Source: Hyphococcus sp. (GTDB lineage: Bacteria; Pseudomonadota; Alphaproteobacteria; Caulobacterales; Parvularculaceae). From it: 64,000 nucleotides of DNA. Under the pieces are notes generated by a model, which worked only from the letters and a program-made list of their open reading frames with translations, did no database searches and had not been told where the DNA came from. Of the stretch, positions 53,891 to 63,096 are shown one piece after another. Within the stretch, counting starts at the first letter, position 1. Each line of letters starts with the position of its first letter. A program made the position numbers and the translations under genes. Location of the stretch: assembly GCA_028281665.1 (NCBI GenBank), contig JANQJK010000006.1, forward strand, positions 110,228 to 174,227, given 5' to 3'.

Positions 53891-54673
53891 TCAGAAGGAA
53901 ACGCGAACGCCGGCCTCGATGATCGACGAGCGGTTCTCAACGTCGAACTGCGCGCTGAAAAGGCTCGCATTGACTTCCGCATCGGCAGTGGCGCGATAGC
54001 GGTAACCGGCGAACAGCGTCGTCGTCGGGCTGAGTTCGTAGCCGACACCGGCCATCGCCTGATATGCGAACGCCGTCGCGTCGTCATCAATGATCGTCGT
54101 CGCCGACGGCGCATAGAGCACGTCAACAAACCCGACCCCGACGCCCGCACCGATGTAAGGCGTAAAGGGCGACGAATTTTCAAGGTCGACAATGGCGTTC
54201 GCCATCACAAACAGCGTTTTGAGATCGCCCTCGCCGGCCGCAACAAGGTCGCCGACCGTTATGCCGAGATTTGTCGCCTGTCCGGTGATCAATACGGCTG
54301 CGTCTTCGCCGTCCAGCGCAATGCCGCCCGCATTAACGCCGGTGTGGGTTTGAACGCCGTTCGACTGGTAGCCGACTTCGATTTCCCCGCGCAGCCAGCC
54401 GAAGTCGCGGCCGACAGCGCCGTTAATCGCCCAGCCGCTGTCGAACTCCGTTTCCCAGCCGACCGCCGTTCCGTCTGGCAATACGGTCCCGGCGGGGATT
54501 GTGGAGCCTTCGCCGGTCGTAAAGTCGCCGACGAAAGCGCCGACATTGCCCGAATTCATCAAAAAGGACCCGCCGCCGGAAATGGAAACATAGGTGTCTT
54601 GGGCGTTTGCGGCGCCGGCAAAGGCCAGGGCGCTGGCGCCGCCAAGGATCGTCATCTTCATCGTGGAAAGCAT
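53891..54673 (-). CDS. outer membrane beta-barrel protein (surface antigen type)
   Basis: A 260-residue barrel protein with signal peptide (ILGGASALAFAGAANA). Alternating strands (DSGWAINGAVGRDFGWLRGEIEVGYQSNG, TPYIGAGVGVGFVDV, GVGYELSPTTTLFAGYRYRAT) and a C-terminal AGVRVSF ending in Phe indicate outer membrane insertion. GGAGTAAACG precedes the ATG. It resembles the OmpW/surface-antigen-2 class common in alphaproteobacteria; the ligand is unknown. Confidence 0.85.
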   Translation of the reverse strand: MLSTMKMTILGGASALAFAGAANAQDTYVSISGGGSFLMNSGNVGAFVGDFTTGEGSTIPAGTVLPDGTAVGWETEFDSGWAINGAVGRDFGWLRGEIEVGYQSNGVQTHTGVNAGGIALDGEDAAVLITGQATNLGITVGDLVAAGEGDLKTLFVMANAIVDLENSSPFTPYIGAGVGVGFVDVLYAPSATTIIDDDATAFAYQAMAGVGYELSPTTTLFAGYRYRATADAEVNASLFSAQFDVENRSSIIEAGVRVSF

Positions 54674-54858
54674 CGTTTACTCCGCAGTCATGAGGAAAGG
54701 GTTGCGCTGTTGTTTAACAACTCGCTCTCCTTACGACCGCGTCGTGAAATCAGATTACGCGCGCGCTGCGACGTGCGATTAAAAATTTTTTATCCGAAAA
54801 GAATGATCCAAATCCGAAGTGCGTGTTTTTGCGGGCGACATCGCCGCCGAATCGCGCG

Positions 54859-55896
54859 TCACACGCTGTCGGGACCGACGCGAACCACGGCTTTTCCCGC
54901 ATTGTCGCCGCGGAACAGGCCGAGAAACGCCTCGGGCGCTTTATCAAGACCGTCATATTCAGTCTGCTGAAATTTAATTTTGCCTGATGCGACCAGCGGC
55001 GCGACTTCCGCGGCGAATTCCATCGCCTTGTCCGCATATTCCGAAACAATGAAACCCCGCGCCATGACGCCGCGTCCGATCAGATTGATCAGGTTCGGCG
55101 GCCCGGGCTCCGGTTCGTTGTTGTTATACATCGAGATCATCCCGCACAGCGCGATGCGGCCGCCGGCGGCGATACAGTTCAGCGCCGCTTCAAGATGCAT
55201 CCCGCCGACATTTTCGAAGTAGCAGTCGACGCCTTTGGGGGCCGTTTCGCCAAGCGCCTTCGTGAGTTCGCCGGCGTTCTTGTAGTCTTTGTAGTTCAGC
55301 GCAACGTCGACGCCGGCCTCTTCCTTGAGCCAACGAATTTTCTCCGGCGAACCGGCGGACGCGACCACGCGGGCGCCCCTGAGTTTGCCGAGCTGGCAGA
55401 CCACGGAACCGACAGCGCCCGCCGCACCGGAAACGAAAAGGGTTTCGCCTTCCTTCGGTTTCATAATCTGTGTGACGCCGGCCCAAGCCGTGAGGCCCGG
55501 CATCCCAAGCACGCCGAGCCAGGCGGGAAGCGGCGCAAGGTTCGGAACGACCTTCTGCGTCTGCTCGCCTTTCGAGACGTAATACTCTTTCCAGCCGCCG
55601 ACAAAATCGACAATGACGTCGCCAACGGAAAAATCGGGAATGTTCGATTCAACCACTTCCGCCACAGCGCCGCCGGACAACGGCTCGTCAAGGGAGAATG
55701 GCGGAATGTAACTCTTCACGTCGGGCCGCATCCGTCCGCGCATATAGGGATCGACGGACATCCAGATTGTGCGGCAAACCATTTCGCCCGCGCCCGCGGC
55801 AGGGACAGTCCTCTTTCTTACTTCGAAGTCTGCATCACTCGGCATGCCCTGCGGGTAGGCTTTCAAAAAAACGGCCTTCGATTGGCGCTCTGGCAT
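54859..55896 (-). CDS. NADP-dependent medium-chain oxidoreductase (CurA/leukotriene reductase type)
   Basis: A 345-residue zinc-free MDR protein. WMSVDPYMRGRM, ATWA-like LGMPGLTAWAGVTQIMKPKEGETLFVSGAAGAVGSVV (NADP fold) and VDCYFENVGGMHLEAALNCIAAGGRIALCGMISMYN are typical of double-bond reductases such as CurA and 15-oxoprostaglandin 13-reductases. ATG 55896 with AGGAAA upstream is chosen over 55986. Substrate unknown. Divergent from the glycine-zipper lipoprotein gene. Confidence 0.9.
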   Translation of the reverse strand: MPERQSKAVFLKAYPQGMPSDADFEVRKRTVPAAGAGEMVCRTIWMSVDPYMRGRMRPDVKSYIPPFSLDEPLSGGAVAEVVESNIPDFSVGDVIVDFVGGWKEYYVSKGEQTQKVVPNLAPLPAWLGVLGMPGLTAWAGVTQIMKPKEGETLFVSGAAGAVGSVVCQLGKLRGARVVASAGSPEKIRWLKEEAGVDVALNYKDYKNAGELTKALGETAPKGVDCYFENVGGMHLEAALNCIAAGGRIALCGMISMYNNNEPEPGPPNLINLIGRGVMARGFIVSEYADKAMEFAAEVAPLVASGKIKFQQTEYDGLDKAPEAFLGLFRGDNAGKAVVRVGPDSV

Positions 55897-56108
55897 CGGT
55901 TTTTCCTGTTTTTGGCGAATTTGTGGCGATGATATCGGGTATTTTTCCCTCGCAACAGCGTGAAGTGCAGCACCCAATTCGGACAAGACCTCGCCTCATT
56001 CTCGCCTTGGACGGCCGCGATGCTAACGCATCAAAGGCGAATGGGCGAACGATCCGGCCGCCGGGGTTTGAAAAAGCAAGACGCAACAAACGGAGGCTGC
56101 GGAAAGCC

Positions 56109-56477
56109 ATGAAAACTATTTTGATTGCATCAGGGGCAATGCTGCTGGCGGCGGCGGGATGCCAGTCCACCGGCGAAGGCGCGCTTACGGGCGCAGCCAT
56201 TGGCGCGGCAGGCGGGGCTATTGCCGGCGAGGTCTTTGCCGGACGTCCGGGCCGGGGCGCTGCTTACGGCGCGCTGATCGGCGCAGCCGTCGGCGCCTAT
56301 GAAGGTTGCTCGCGCGCCGGCACGTGTTGGGGCCGGGCCCGCGACCATGGGCACAGACGCTATGACCGCTATTCCGGCCAGTATTACTATGTGGATCCGG
56401 AATATGGCGACACGTATTGGGAAGACGGCTCTTTCCGGGAGTACGGAAAACGCGATCGTCGGCGACGCCGATACTAA
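56109..56477 (+). CDS. glycine-zipper lipoprotein
   Basis: A 122-residue lipoprotein. Lipobox LAAAGC at about residues 13-18, then a glycine-zipper segment (GALTGAAIGAAGGAIAGEVFAG...GAAYGALIGAAVGAYEG) and a Tyr/Asp/Arg-rich C-terminus (YDRYSGQYYYVDPEYGDTYW) ending in RRRRRY. Glycine-zipper lipoproteins of the Rcs/17 kDa type anchor in the outer membrane. GGAGG lies 12 bases upstream. It has its own hairpin terminator. Confidence 0.85.
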   Translation: MKTILIASGAMLLAAAGCQSTGEGALTGAAIGAAGGAIAGEVFAGRPGRGAAYGALIGAAVGAYEGCSRAGTCWGRARDHGHRRYDRYSGQYYYVDPEYGDTYWEDGSFREYGKRDRRRRRY

Positions 56478-56506
56478 CCTGACCCCAAGTTTGTTGCGTA
56501 ACGCTG

Positions 56507-56537
56507 CGGCCCGCCCTCAAAGGCGGGCCGTTGTTTT
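56507..56537 (+). terminator. terminator of the glycine-zipper lipoprotein gene
   Basis: Stem CGGCCCGCC (56507-56515) with GGCGGGCCG (56522-56530), loop CTCAAA, followed by TTGTTTT. It is a perfect 9-base GC stem just after the lipoprotein stop and before the convergent 96-residue gene. Confidence 0.88.
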
Positions 56538-56544
56538 ATGACGC

Positions 56545-56835
56545 TCAGTCATCGTGCGATCTGTCGCTCGACGGATCCGCTTCGAGGTTTTTCTTTCGGT
56601 TTTTGCCCATCTGCGTGAGCGCGATGATCGTCAACGTAGGAACAAACGCGTCTACGTTACCCGTCGGATCGCCGATCTCCCAGAATGCAAACAACCCGGA
56701 CCAGCCAAACATCACGACGGCGGCGACGCCCATGGCGGCGTCAAAAAACAATTCAAATCCCGGAATGCGCCCGACCGTAAAATCCAGCACATCGAGAATA
56801 ACGGCGATGATGAGTTTAACGACGTCCGACCGCAT
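56545..56835 (-). CDS. small membrane protein, unknown function
   Basis: A 96-residue protein with two or three hydrophobic stretches (KLIIAVILDVLDFTVGRI, ELFFDAAMGVAAVVMFGWSGLFAFWEIGD, PTLTIIALTQM), a charged C-terminus (GKNRKKNLEADPSSDRSHDD) and no lipobox. Family is not recognised. Convergent with the lipoprotein gene, about 8 bases from its terminator tract. Confidence 0.65.
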   Translation of the reverse strand: MRSDVVKLIIAVILDVLDFTVGRIPGFELFFDAAMGVAAVVMFGWSGLFAFWEIGDPTGNVDAFVPTLTIIALTQMGKNRKKNLEADPSSDRSHDD

Positions 56836-56919
56836 TTGTTTTCCCCACCTAACAACAAGCCTTGCACATCGGCGCCGTCATCTCAAACACTTTTGCCGAC
56901 GATGGTGAAAGCAGCGTGC

Positions 56920-59034
56920 TTAGTTGCGCAGCCGGAAACCGAAGCCGAGCGTGCGCGTTTCGCCGGGGAAAAACCGGTCATTGCCGAATGCAAAGTCGGC
57001 GCGCTCCGCATAGAGCGCGTCGGTTGCGTTGCGCAGTGTCAGGAAGGCCGTCACGCCGTCGCGGATTTCCGCTTCAGCGCGAAGGTTCACAATGTCGTAG
57101 CCTTCATAGGAATGCCCATTGGCGGCGTCGGTGAAATAGGAGCCGATGGAGCGCCACTCCGCTTCAAACCGCAACGCGTCCACGGGCCGCCATTCGAGGC
57201 GCGTATTGGCGACGACCCGCGGCGCCGTGTCCACATCGTCGCCTTTCGTGATGTTTTCGCGGGCGACGCCCGGGGTCGCCGACGGGTTGCGGTCGAAACG
57301 ATAAGTATGCGCCGCATAGGTCACGGCGCTCAACAGCGTCAGGGTCTCATGCAATACGATCGCGGTTTCCGCCTCAACGCCGACATGACGGGTTTTCCCG
57401 TTATTGACGTTGAAACCGTCCGCATCGCGAAAAAAGAAATTCCGTTTCTCCATCCAGAAGGCGGCGACGTTCAGATTGACGCGATCTGACAATGACGCGC
57501 GACTGCCGATTTCGAAGGCGTCGATGATCTCCGGCTTCGCGGCGTTGTCTGTCTGGTTGCTTTGCAGACGGTAAAGATCGCCCGTTTGCGGCGGGCGGGC
57601 GCCGCGGGCGAAGCTTGCGTAGAAACTTGCGCGATCGGTCAATTCATGGCGCAGGCTGAGTTTCGGGCTCGCCGTAACAAACCGATTCACCTGATCGGCC
57701 GGCCTGAAGTATCGCCCGTCAACGCCGCTATCGGTTTTATTGTCATAGTCATATATGGCGCCGTCGATGCGCGCCGCAGCGGTGAGCGTGGTGCGCGGCG
57801 CCATCGCATATTGCGCCTCGACAAAGCCTGAGGCATTAATTGCACGCACATCGTAGTCGTAATGGAGCCCTTGCGTAAACGAGAATACGGTTGGCTCCTC
57901 CTGAAACTCCGTCAGCCACCCTTCCGTATATTCGGCGTCGGCGCCTGCGATGAAAGAAAACCGGTCGCTGTCGTAATAGTAAGCGCTCTGTAGCCCCGCG
58001 CTCCAATGGCCGTTTTCCTCCAGCGCATTTCCGGGGAGAAAATGCTGGAGGAAATCCATATCGTTCCACCGCGCATAGGGCGTTACCCGAAGCTCTCCGC
58101 TATCGGACAATCGCGCCGCGATGGTCGACTGCCATCGTGCTGACTTTGCGTCACGAAAGGCCTGCGGGAATTCATTTGTCCGCCGTCGTTCCCGGTCGAA
58201 CAGATCGTCGCGCCCGAAGATGAATCCTGCCGTTTCCTGTTCGAGATTGTCGAAGGCGAAAATCGTATCGACGGAAACGCCGTCGCCCTCGTAAAAGTGA
58301 CGCAGCATTGCCTTTTGCTGATCGAGGCCAGCGTCCTCCCGGTAGCCGGATTCAGAAACGACCGATGCGCCGGCGTAAATCCCATGGGCGCCCACCGTGT
58401 TCGAGACGCCGCCTTTCCATTTATAGCGGTCCTCCGTATCGCCGAATATTTCTCCGAACAGGGAGAATGTTTCCGCCGGTTCCGGGCTGATGACGTTGAC
58501 GACGCCGTGAATGGCGTTGGCTCCGTAGAGCGCCCCTGACGGGCCGCGCACGATCTCGATGCGCTCTGCCAACTCGTGATGAGCGTCAAACAGGCCATTG
58601 ATATTGGCGAAGCCTGACGAGCGCAGCGGCACGCCGTTTTCCAGAAACAGGAACGACCCTGCGCCGGCGCCGCCCGTTAGCACCGGCGACCGGACGGCCG
58701 TCAGATGCTCCGCGCCCGACCCGCGATGGAGATTGACCCCCGGCGCCCGCGACAGCGCCTCTGCAATGTGATCGGCGGCCACGAACCGTAAATCGGCCTC
58801 GGTGATCGCGCCGACAGAAACCGGCGCCGTCTCGGCCGCCTGCGGCCTGCGCTCGCCTGTGACAATGATCTGATCGTCGGCGTAAGCCGTCGCGGATGCG
58901 GCAAGGCCAATGCAGAAAACTGAAAAAGAACGAATCACGGGGGCGGCAATGACCAGGCGAGCAACGGCTGCGATCAATAGCAGAAGCTGCGCCTCTACGC
59001 GATGTTTTCTTGTGTCGCATTCACGTGACGACAT
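56920..59034 (-). CDS. TonB-dependent outer membrane receptor
   Basis: A 704-residue receptor. After a hydrophobic signal (FSVFCIGLAASATAYA), DDQIIVTGERR is the TonB box-like start. The plug has ALSRAPGVNLHRGSGAEHLTAVRSPVLTGGAGAGSFLFLENGVPLRSSG and GPSGALYGANAIHGVVNV, and the barrel ends GFGFRLRN. Substrate unknown. The first 30 residues before the signal are unusually long; a GTG at 58938 would shorten it but has no ribosome site. It lies on the same strand as and downstream of the FAH family gene. Confidence 0.92.
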   Translation of the reverse strand: MSSRECDTRKHRVEAQLLLLIAAVARLVIAAPVIRSFSVFCIGLAASATAYADDQIIVTGERRPQAAETAPVSVGAITEADLRFVAADHIAEALSRAPGVNLHRGSGAEHLTAVRSPVLTGGAGAGSFLFLENGVPLRSSGFANINGLFDAHHELAERIEIVRGPSGALYGANAIHGVVNVISPEPAETFSLFGEIFGDTEDRYKWKGGVSNTVGAHGIYAGASVVSESGYREDAGLDQQKAMLRHFYEGDGVSVDTIFAFDNLEQETAGFIFGRDDLFDRERRRTNEFPQAFRDAKSARWQSTIAARLSDSGELRVTPYARWNDMDFLQHFLPGNALEENGHWSAGLQSAYYYDSDRFSFIAGADAEYTEGWLTEFQEEPTVFSFTQGLHYDYDVRAINASGFVEAQYAMAPRTTLTAAARIDGAIYDYDNKTDSGVDGRYFRPADQVNRFVTASPKLSLRHELTDRASFYASFARGARPPQTGDLYRLQSNQTDNAAKPEIIDAFEIGSRASLSDRVNLNVAAFWMEKRNFFFRDADGFNVNNGKTRHVGVEAETAIVLHETLTLLSAVTYAAHTYRFDRNPSATPGVARENITKGDDVDTAPRVVANTRLEWRPVDALRFEAEWRSIGSYFTDAANGHSYEGYDIVNLRAEAEIRDGVTAFLTLRNATDALYAERADFAFGNDRFFPGETRTLGFGFRLRN

Positions 59035-59077
59035 CGCAGCCGATCAAGCGACGCGATGGCGGGACGTTGGCGCACGC

Positions 59078-60091
59078 TCACCTTTCGTACTTTGCGACTT
59101 TCTGCTCGATCGCGCCAAAAATCGATTTCCCGCCTGCATCTTCCATGCGGATTTCCACCGTATCCCCAAAAGACATGAACGGCGTTTTCGCCGCGCCGTC
59201 ATAGATCGTTTCAATCATGCGGATCTCGGCGATGCAGGAGTATCCGGCACCGCCTTCCGCGACCGGCTTGCCGGGGCCACCATCAAGTTTATTCGACACG
59301 GTGCCCGAGCCGATGATTGTTCCCGCGCCCAGGGGCCGGGTCTTCGCCGCATGGGCGATCAGCTGCGGGAAGTTAAAGGTAAGATCGACGCCGGCGTTGG
59401 CGCGTCCGAAGGGCGCGCCGTTATAGTCAACGATCAATGGCAGATGAACGGCGCCGTCTTTCCACGCATCGCCCAACTCGTCCGGCGTTACGGCGCAAGG
59501 AGAAAATGCCGATGACGGTTTCGACTGAAAGAAGCCAAAACCCTTGGCGAGTTCGCCGGGAATAAGCCCGCGCAAGGACACGTCATTCACCAGCATTATA
59601 AGCCGAATGTAGTCGCCGGCCTCCGCCGCCGAAACGCCCATGGGCACGTCGCCGGTGATAACGCCGACCTCGCCCTCCATATCGATCCCCCAGCCCTTGT
59701 CTTCCGCCATGACGATGTCGTCGCGCGGCGCAAGAAAACTGTCCGAACCGCCCTGATACATCAGCGGGTCTTCATAGAAACTTGCCGGAACTTCCGCGTT
59801 GCGCGCCTTGCGCACCAGCTCCACATGATTGATGTAGGCCGATCCGTCCGCCCACTGATAAGCGCGCGGCAGGGGAGATGCGGCTTCGCGTTCGTGAAAG
59901 CGCTCGCTCGGAACGGAGCCGGTCTCAAGTCCCTGCGCCAATTCGCTGAGGCCGCGCTCGGCGTTCGCCCAGTCATCGAGGGCCGCCTGCATGGTCGGGG
60001 CAATGCGCGCCGCATCTGTGTACCGGGTGAGGTCTTTTGAAACGACAACGAGACGGCCATCCCTGCCGCTCTTGAGCGAAGCGAGTTTCAT
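59078..60091 (-). CDS. fumarylacetoacetate hydrolase family protein
   Basis: A 337-residue FAH-family enzyme. Metal and active-site segments include WGIDMEGEVGVITGDVPMG (Glu ligands), DVSLRGLIPGELAKGFGFFQSKPSSAFSPCAVTPDELG and GTIIGSGTVSN. Members cleave C-C bonds in tyrosine or related acyl-pyruvate breakdown. AAGGACC lies upstream of the ATG. It follows panE by 38 bp on the same strand, probably the same operon. The precise substrate is unknown. Confidence 0.9.
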   Translation of the reverse strand: MKLASLKSGRDGRLVVVSKDLTRYTDAARIAPTMQAALDDWANAERGLSELAQGLETGSVPSERFHEREAASPLPRAYQWADGSAYINHVELVRKARNAEVPASFYEDPLMYQGGSDSFLAPRDDIVMAEDKGWGIDMEGEVGVITGDVPMGVSAAEAGDYIRLIMLVNDVSLRGLIPGELAKGFGFFQSKPSSAFSPCAVTPDELGDAWKDGAVHLPLIVDYNGAPFGRANAGVDLTFNFPQLIAHAAKTRPLGAGTIIGSGTVSNKLDGGPGKPVAEGGAGYSCIAEIRMIETIYDGAAKTPFMSFGDTVEIRMEDAGGKSIFGAIEQKVAKYER

Positions 60092-60129
60092 CTGGGAACG
60101 GTCCTTTCAATACTGCTTTCGAATGTTGG

Positions 60130-61143
60130 TCATAGACCTGCGCGAACATCCGCCGGCGTCAGTTTCGGCGATCCGCCGCCTTTTTCCTCGCACTCCCGGA
60201 TAAGCGCCGCAACCCGGGCGTTGACCGGCGCCGTGAGACCATGTTTTTCGCAGAGCGCCACAACGGTTTCCTGCAATTCGCCGATTTCGGTCAGGCGGCC
60301 TTGCTCCAAATCCTCCCACATGGATGAGCGCGCCTCCGGATCGATCTTCAGACTTGGCCCGGCGATAAGCCGGTAAACCGGCGTCGGCAGGCGCATGATA
60401 TGCGGCAGCAGCTTTATCGGCAGCGGGAAGGCCGAACGCGGCGTGACGCCCTCGGCCGCGAGGGCCGGCAATGCTTCCGCAATCTGGTCCGCGAGAAGGG
60501 CGCGCCAGGCCCGTTCCGTCAATTCTTCAAGCAGGGTCACGCCGGAAAGGGCGTTAAGGGCATTGTTCAGATTGACCAGGAGCTTTCCCCACTGGACCGC
60601 CCGAATGTCCAATGATTCGTGCATGGCGAGATTCGGACCGCCAAGCGTCTGCGCGAGATCGCCCTCTCCCGCCTCGATAACAATGTTGCCGCCGGTGCCG
60701 CGATGGAAACGCCCGGCCCCGGCGTTCAGAACGTTGTAAGCGATCATGCCGGCGCGGACATCCCGGCCGGGCAGCGCCTGGCGCAGAACATCCGCGTTGG
60801 AAACACCGTTCTGCAGGCTGATGATTTTCGCCGTTTCCGGCGCGCGAGCGGCAATGAGGGTTCCCATTTCCGCCGTGGCGCCGCTTTTTACCGTGACGAA
60901 AACAATATCCGCTTCGGACAAGATAGCGGGATCGGTGGAAACCTTGAGGTCCGCCGGCTCGATGCGCGCATCGAGCCCTTCATGATCGGTCACGCGAAGC
61001 CCGTGTTCCAGGATCATCGCAGCGATGCGTTCGCGGCCGAGGAACCGGACATCGGCGCCGCCATGGGCCAGCACGCCGCCGACAAAACAGCCGACGCTGC
61101 CAGCGCCCGCAATGACAATGACGGGTCGACGGCCCTCGGACAT
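60130..61143 (-). CDS. 2-dehydropantoate 2-reductase family protein
   Basis: A 337-residue NADP-binding protein. GAGSVGCFVGGVLAHGGADVRFLGRER begins the Rossmann fold, KSGATAEMG and SLQNGVSNADVLR follow, and the C-terminal domain has KLLVNLNNALNALSG with the conserved catalytic Lys. It matches PanE-type ketopantoate reductases, which feed pantothenate synthesis; paralogues with other substrates exist. Its ATG overlaps the stop of the DUF6980 gene by one base (TAATG). ATG 61143 is preferred over 61182. Confidence 0.88.
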   Translation of the reverse strand: MSEGRRPVIVIAGAGSVGCFVGGVLAHGGADVRFLGRERIAAMILEHGLRVTDHEGLDARIEPADLKVSTDPAILSEADIVFVTVKSGATAEMGTLIAARAPETAKIISLQNGVSNADVLRQALPGRDVRAGMIAYNVLNAGAGRFHRGTGGNIVIEAGEGDLAQTLGGPNLAMHESLDIRAVQWGKLLVNLNNALNALSGVTLLEELTERAWRALLADQIAEALPALAAEGVTPRSAFPLPIKLLPHIMRLPTPVYRLIAGPSLKIDPEARSSMWEDLEQGRLTEIGELQETVVALCEKHGLTAPVNARVAALIRECEEKGGGSPKLTPADVRAGL

Positions 61144-61421
61144 TACGCCGCCTCGTAAAGCGCGCCGCCGCACCAGGGACAATGGCGAATGACGACGACG
61201 TTGCGGTCTCCATCATGCACGATGAGGCCGAACTGGTTCAGCCCCTCATGATAGGCGATGAGGCTGTCCGGGCACTGGAACGGGTCGTCATGGGCATCGC
61301 AGTTCATTTCGAGCGCGGCCTGCATCGATTCGCAGCACAAGCGCTCGGGGGCGGGATGTTGGGTGCGGGTCAGCGCCGTGCCTCCGGATAAACATGAAAA
61401 TTCGATGCCGCTAGTTGCCAC
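61143..61421 (-). CDS. DUF6980 family small Cys-rich protein
   Basis: A 92-residue or shorter protein. CCESMQAALEMNCDAHDDPFQCPDSLIAY... FGLIVHDGDRNVVVIRHCPWCGGAL fits DUF6980, a small Cys-rich (possibly metal-binding) family of unknown role. The family starts close to CCESM, so most of the first 25 residues may not be translated; a CCGGAGG ribosome-like site lies shortly upstream of an in-frame CTG. The last codon region overlaps panE by one base, giving translational coupling. Confidence 0.75.
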   Translation of the reverse strand: MATSGIEFSCLSGGTALTRTQHPAPERLCCESMQAALEMNCDAHDDPFQCPDSLIAYHEGLNQFGLIVHDGDRNVVVIRHCPWCGGALYEAA

Positions 61422-61567
61422 TCAGCCCGGCGCCGCGCAAGACCGGGAAAATCCGCCCCTTCCCCATCCGCCGCCGCTTTGGTAACGCCTGCGGGAGGGG
61501 TCCGCCGACGCGGTTGCAAGCAGCCGGCGCCCACCCCACCTTGTCGCAGGCGAAGAAGAGGTATGCC

Positions 61568-62527
61568 GTGAAAAAGACGCGTCTTTTAATTCTAGGGTCG
61601 GGCCCCGCGGGGCTGACAGCCGCTATTTACGCCGCGCGGGCGGGGCTGGAGCCGGTTCTCGTTCACGGGATCCAGCCGGGCGGCCAGATGACCATCACCA
61701 CCGATGTGGAGAATTACCCCGGTTTCGCCGACGTCATTCAGGGCCCGTGGCTGATGGAGCAGATGCAGAAACAGGCCGAGCATGTCGGCGCCGAATTCAT
61801 CCATGACATTATCGTTGATGTGGATCTGAGCCGGCGGCCCTTTACGCTGAAAGGCGACAGCGGCGAGCAGTATGAAGCTGACGCGCTCGTCATCGCCACC
61901 GGCGCCCAGGCCAAATGGCTTGGCCTCGCGTCGGAGGAAAAATTCCAGGGCTTCGGCGTTTCGGCCTGCGCCACCTGCGACGGCTTTTTCTATCGCGGCA
62001 AGGATGTCCTCGTCGTCGGCGGCGGCAACACCGCGGTCGAAGAGGCGCTGTACCTGTCCGGGCTCGTCAACAAGGTGACTCTGGTGCACCGGCGCGATGA
62101 ATTGCGCGCGGAGAAAATCCTTCAGCAACGCCTGTTCGACAAGGAAAATATCGACATCGTCTGGGATCACAGCCTTGAAGAAATCCTCGGCGACGAAGAC
62201 CCGCTCGGCGTCACAACGGCGCGGCTGAAGCACGCCAAGACCGGCGAGACGCAGGAGATAAAAGTCGACGGCGTTTTCATCGCCATCGGCCATAAGCCAT
62301 CTACGGAGTTATTTATCGATAAGCTGAAGATGAATTCGCACGGCTATCTGGAAACCACGCCGGATTCCACCGCCACGGAGATCCCCGGCGTGTACGCCGC
62401 CGGTGACGTCACCGACGATATCTATCGCCAGGCCGTCACCGCCGCGGGCATGGGCTGCATGGCTGCGCTGGAGGCGGAGAAGTTTCTGGCCGATGAGGAA
62501 GCTGCGAACAAAACTGCGGCGGAATAA
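61568..62527 (+). CDS. trxB: thioredoxin-disulfide reductase
   Basis: A 319-residue flavoprotein that reduces thioredoxin with NADPH. FAD site GSGPAGLTAAIYAARAG, redox CATC in SACATCDGFF, NADPH site GGGNTAVEEALYLSG and the C-terminal GVYAAGDVTD are present. The start is GTG 61568 with AAGAGG upstream; the earlier part of the frame is unlike the family. It precedes the DUF302 gene by 20 bases. Confidence 0.97.
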   Translation: MKKTRLLILGSGPAGLTAAIYAARAGLEPVLVHGIQPGGQMTITTDVENYPGFADVIQGPWLMEQMQKQAEHVGAEFIHDIIVDVDLSRRPFTLKGDSGEQYEADALVIATGAQAKWLGLASEEKFQGFGVSACATCDGFFYRGKDVLVVGGGNTAVEEALYLSGLVNKVTLVHRRDELRAEKILQQRLFDKENIDIVWDHSLEEILGDEDPLGVTTARLKHAKTGETQEIKVDGVFIAIGHKPSTELFIDKLKMNSHGYLETTPDSTATEIPGVYAAGDVTDDIYRQAVTAAGMGCMAALEAEKFLADEEAANKTAAE

Positions 62528-62547
62528 TCGACAGTCGGGAGACAATA

Positions 62548-63072
62548 ATGCTGAGAGCTCTGACAGTTTTCACCGCGCTTTTGATCAGCGCCTGCGCCCA
62601 TGCTGAATCGCCAAAGCCCGCCGAATCCGCGGTGAGCGCGCCGGAACTGGCGCCCGGCAAAACGTCGCCCGGTCATCACAGCGACGGACTTGTGCGGATC
62701 GTCAGCGCTTATTCCGTCGAAGAAACGGCCGCGCGGCTTGAAGCGGCCCTCACCGAGCGCGGCGTGAAAGTGATGGCGAAAATCGATCACGCGGCGAACG
62801 CCGACGGCGCCGGTCTCGATCTGGCGCCGACAACGCTCATCCTGTTCGGCAACCCCGCCGCCGGCACGCAACTCATGAAGTCGTCCCGCTCGGCGGGCAT
62901 CGACCTTCCGATGAAAGCGCTGATCTATGAGGACGCCGGCGCCGTCATGTTCGAATACAACGCCATCGGTTATGTGGCCCGCCGACACGGCGTTCCCGCC
63001 GATTTACCCGTTCTTGCCAAAATCGAGGGACTGCTCACCGCCGTCGCCGCAGATGCAACGGGGGTGAAATAA
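62548..63072 (+). CDS. DUF302 family lipoprotein
   Basis: A 174-residue exported protein. The signal LTVFTALLISACAHA contains a lipobox LISAC. The domain SDGLVRIVSAYSVEETAARLEAALTERGVKVMAKIDHAANADGAGLDLAPTTLILFGNPAAGTQLM fits DUF302 (TT1751-like). GGGAG precedes the ATG. It follows trxB directly on the same strand. Function is not established; DUF302 proteins are sometimes linked to redox or stress responses. Confidence 0.88.
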   Translation: MLRALTVFTALLISACAHAESPKPAESAVSAPELAPGKTSPGHHSDGLVRIVSAYSVEETAARLEAALTERGVKVMAKIDHAANADGAGLDLAPTTLILFGNPAAGTQLMKSSRSAGIDLPMKALIYEDAGAVMFEYNAIGYVARRHGVPADLPVLAKIEGLLTAVAADATGVK

Positions 63073-63096
63073 TCGTCACGAGGGAGAGGCTTTGCC

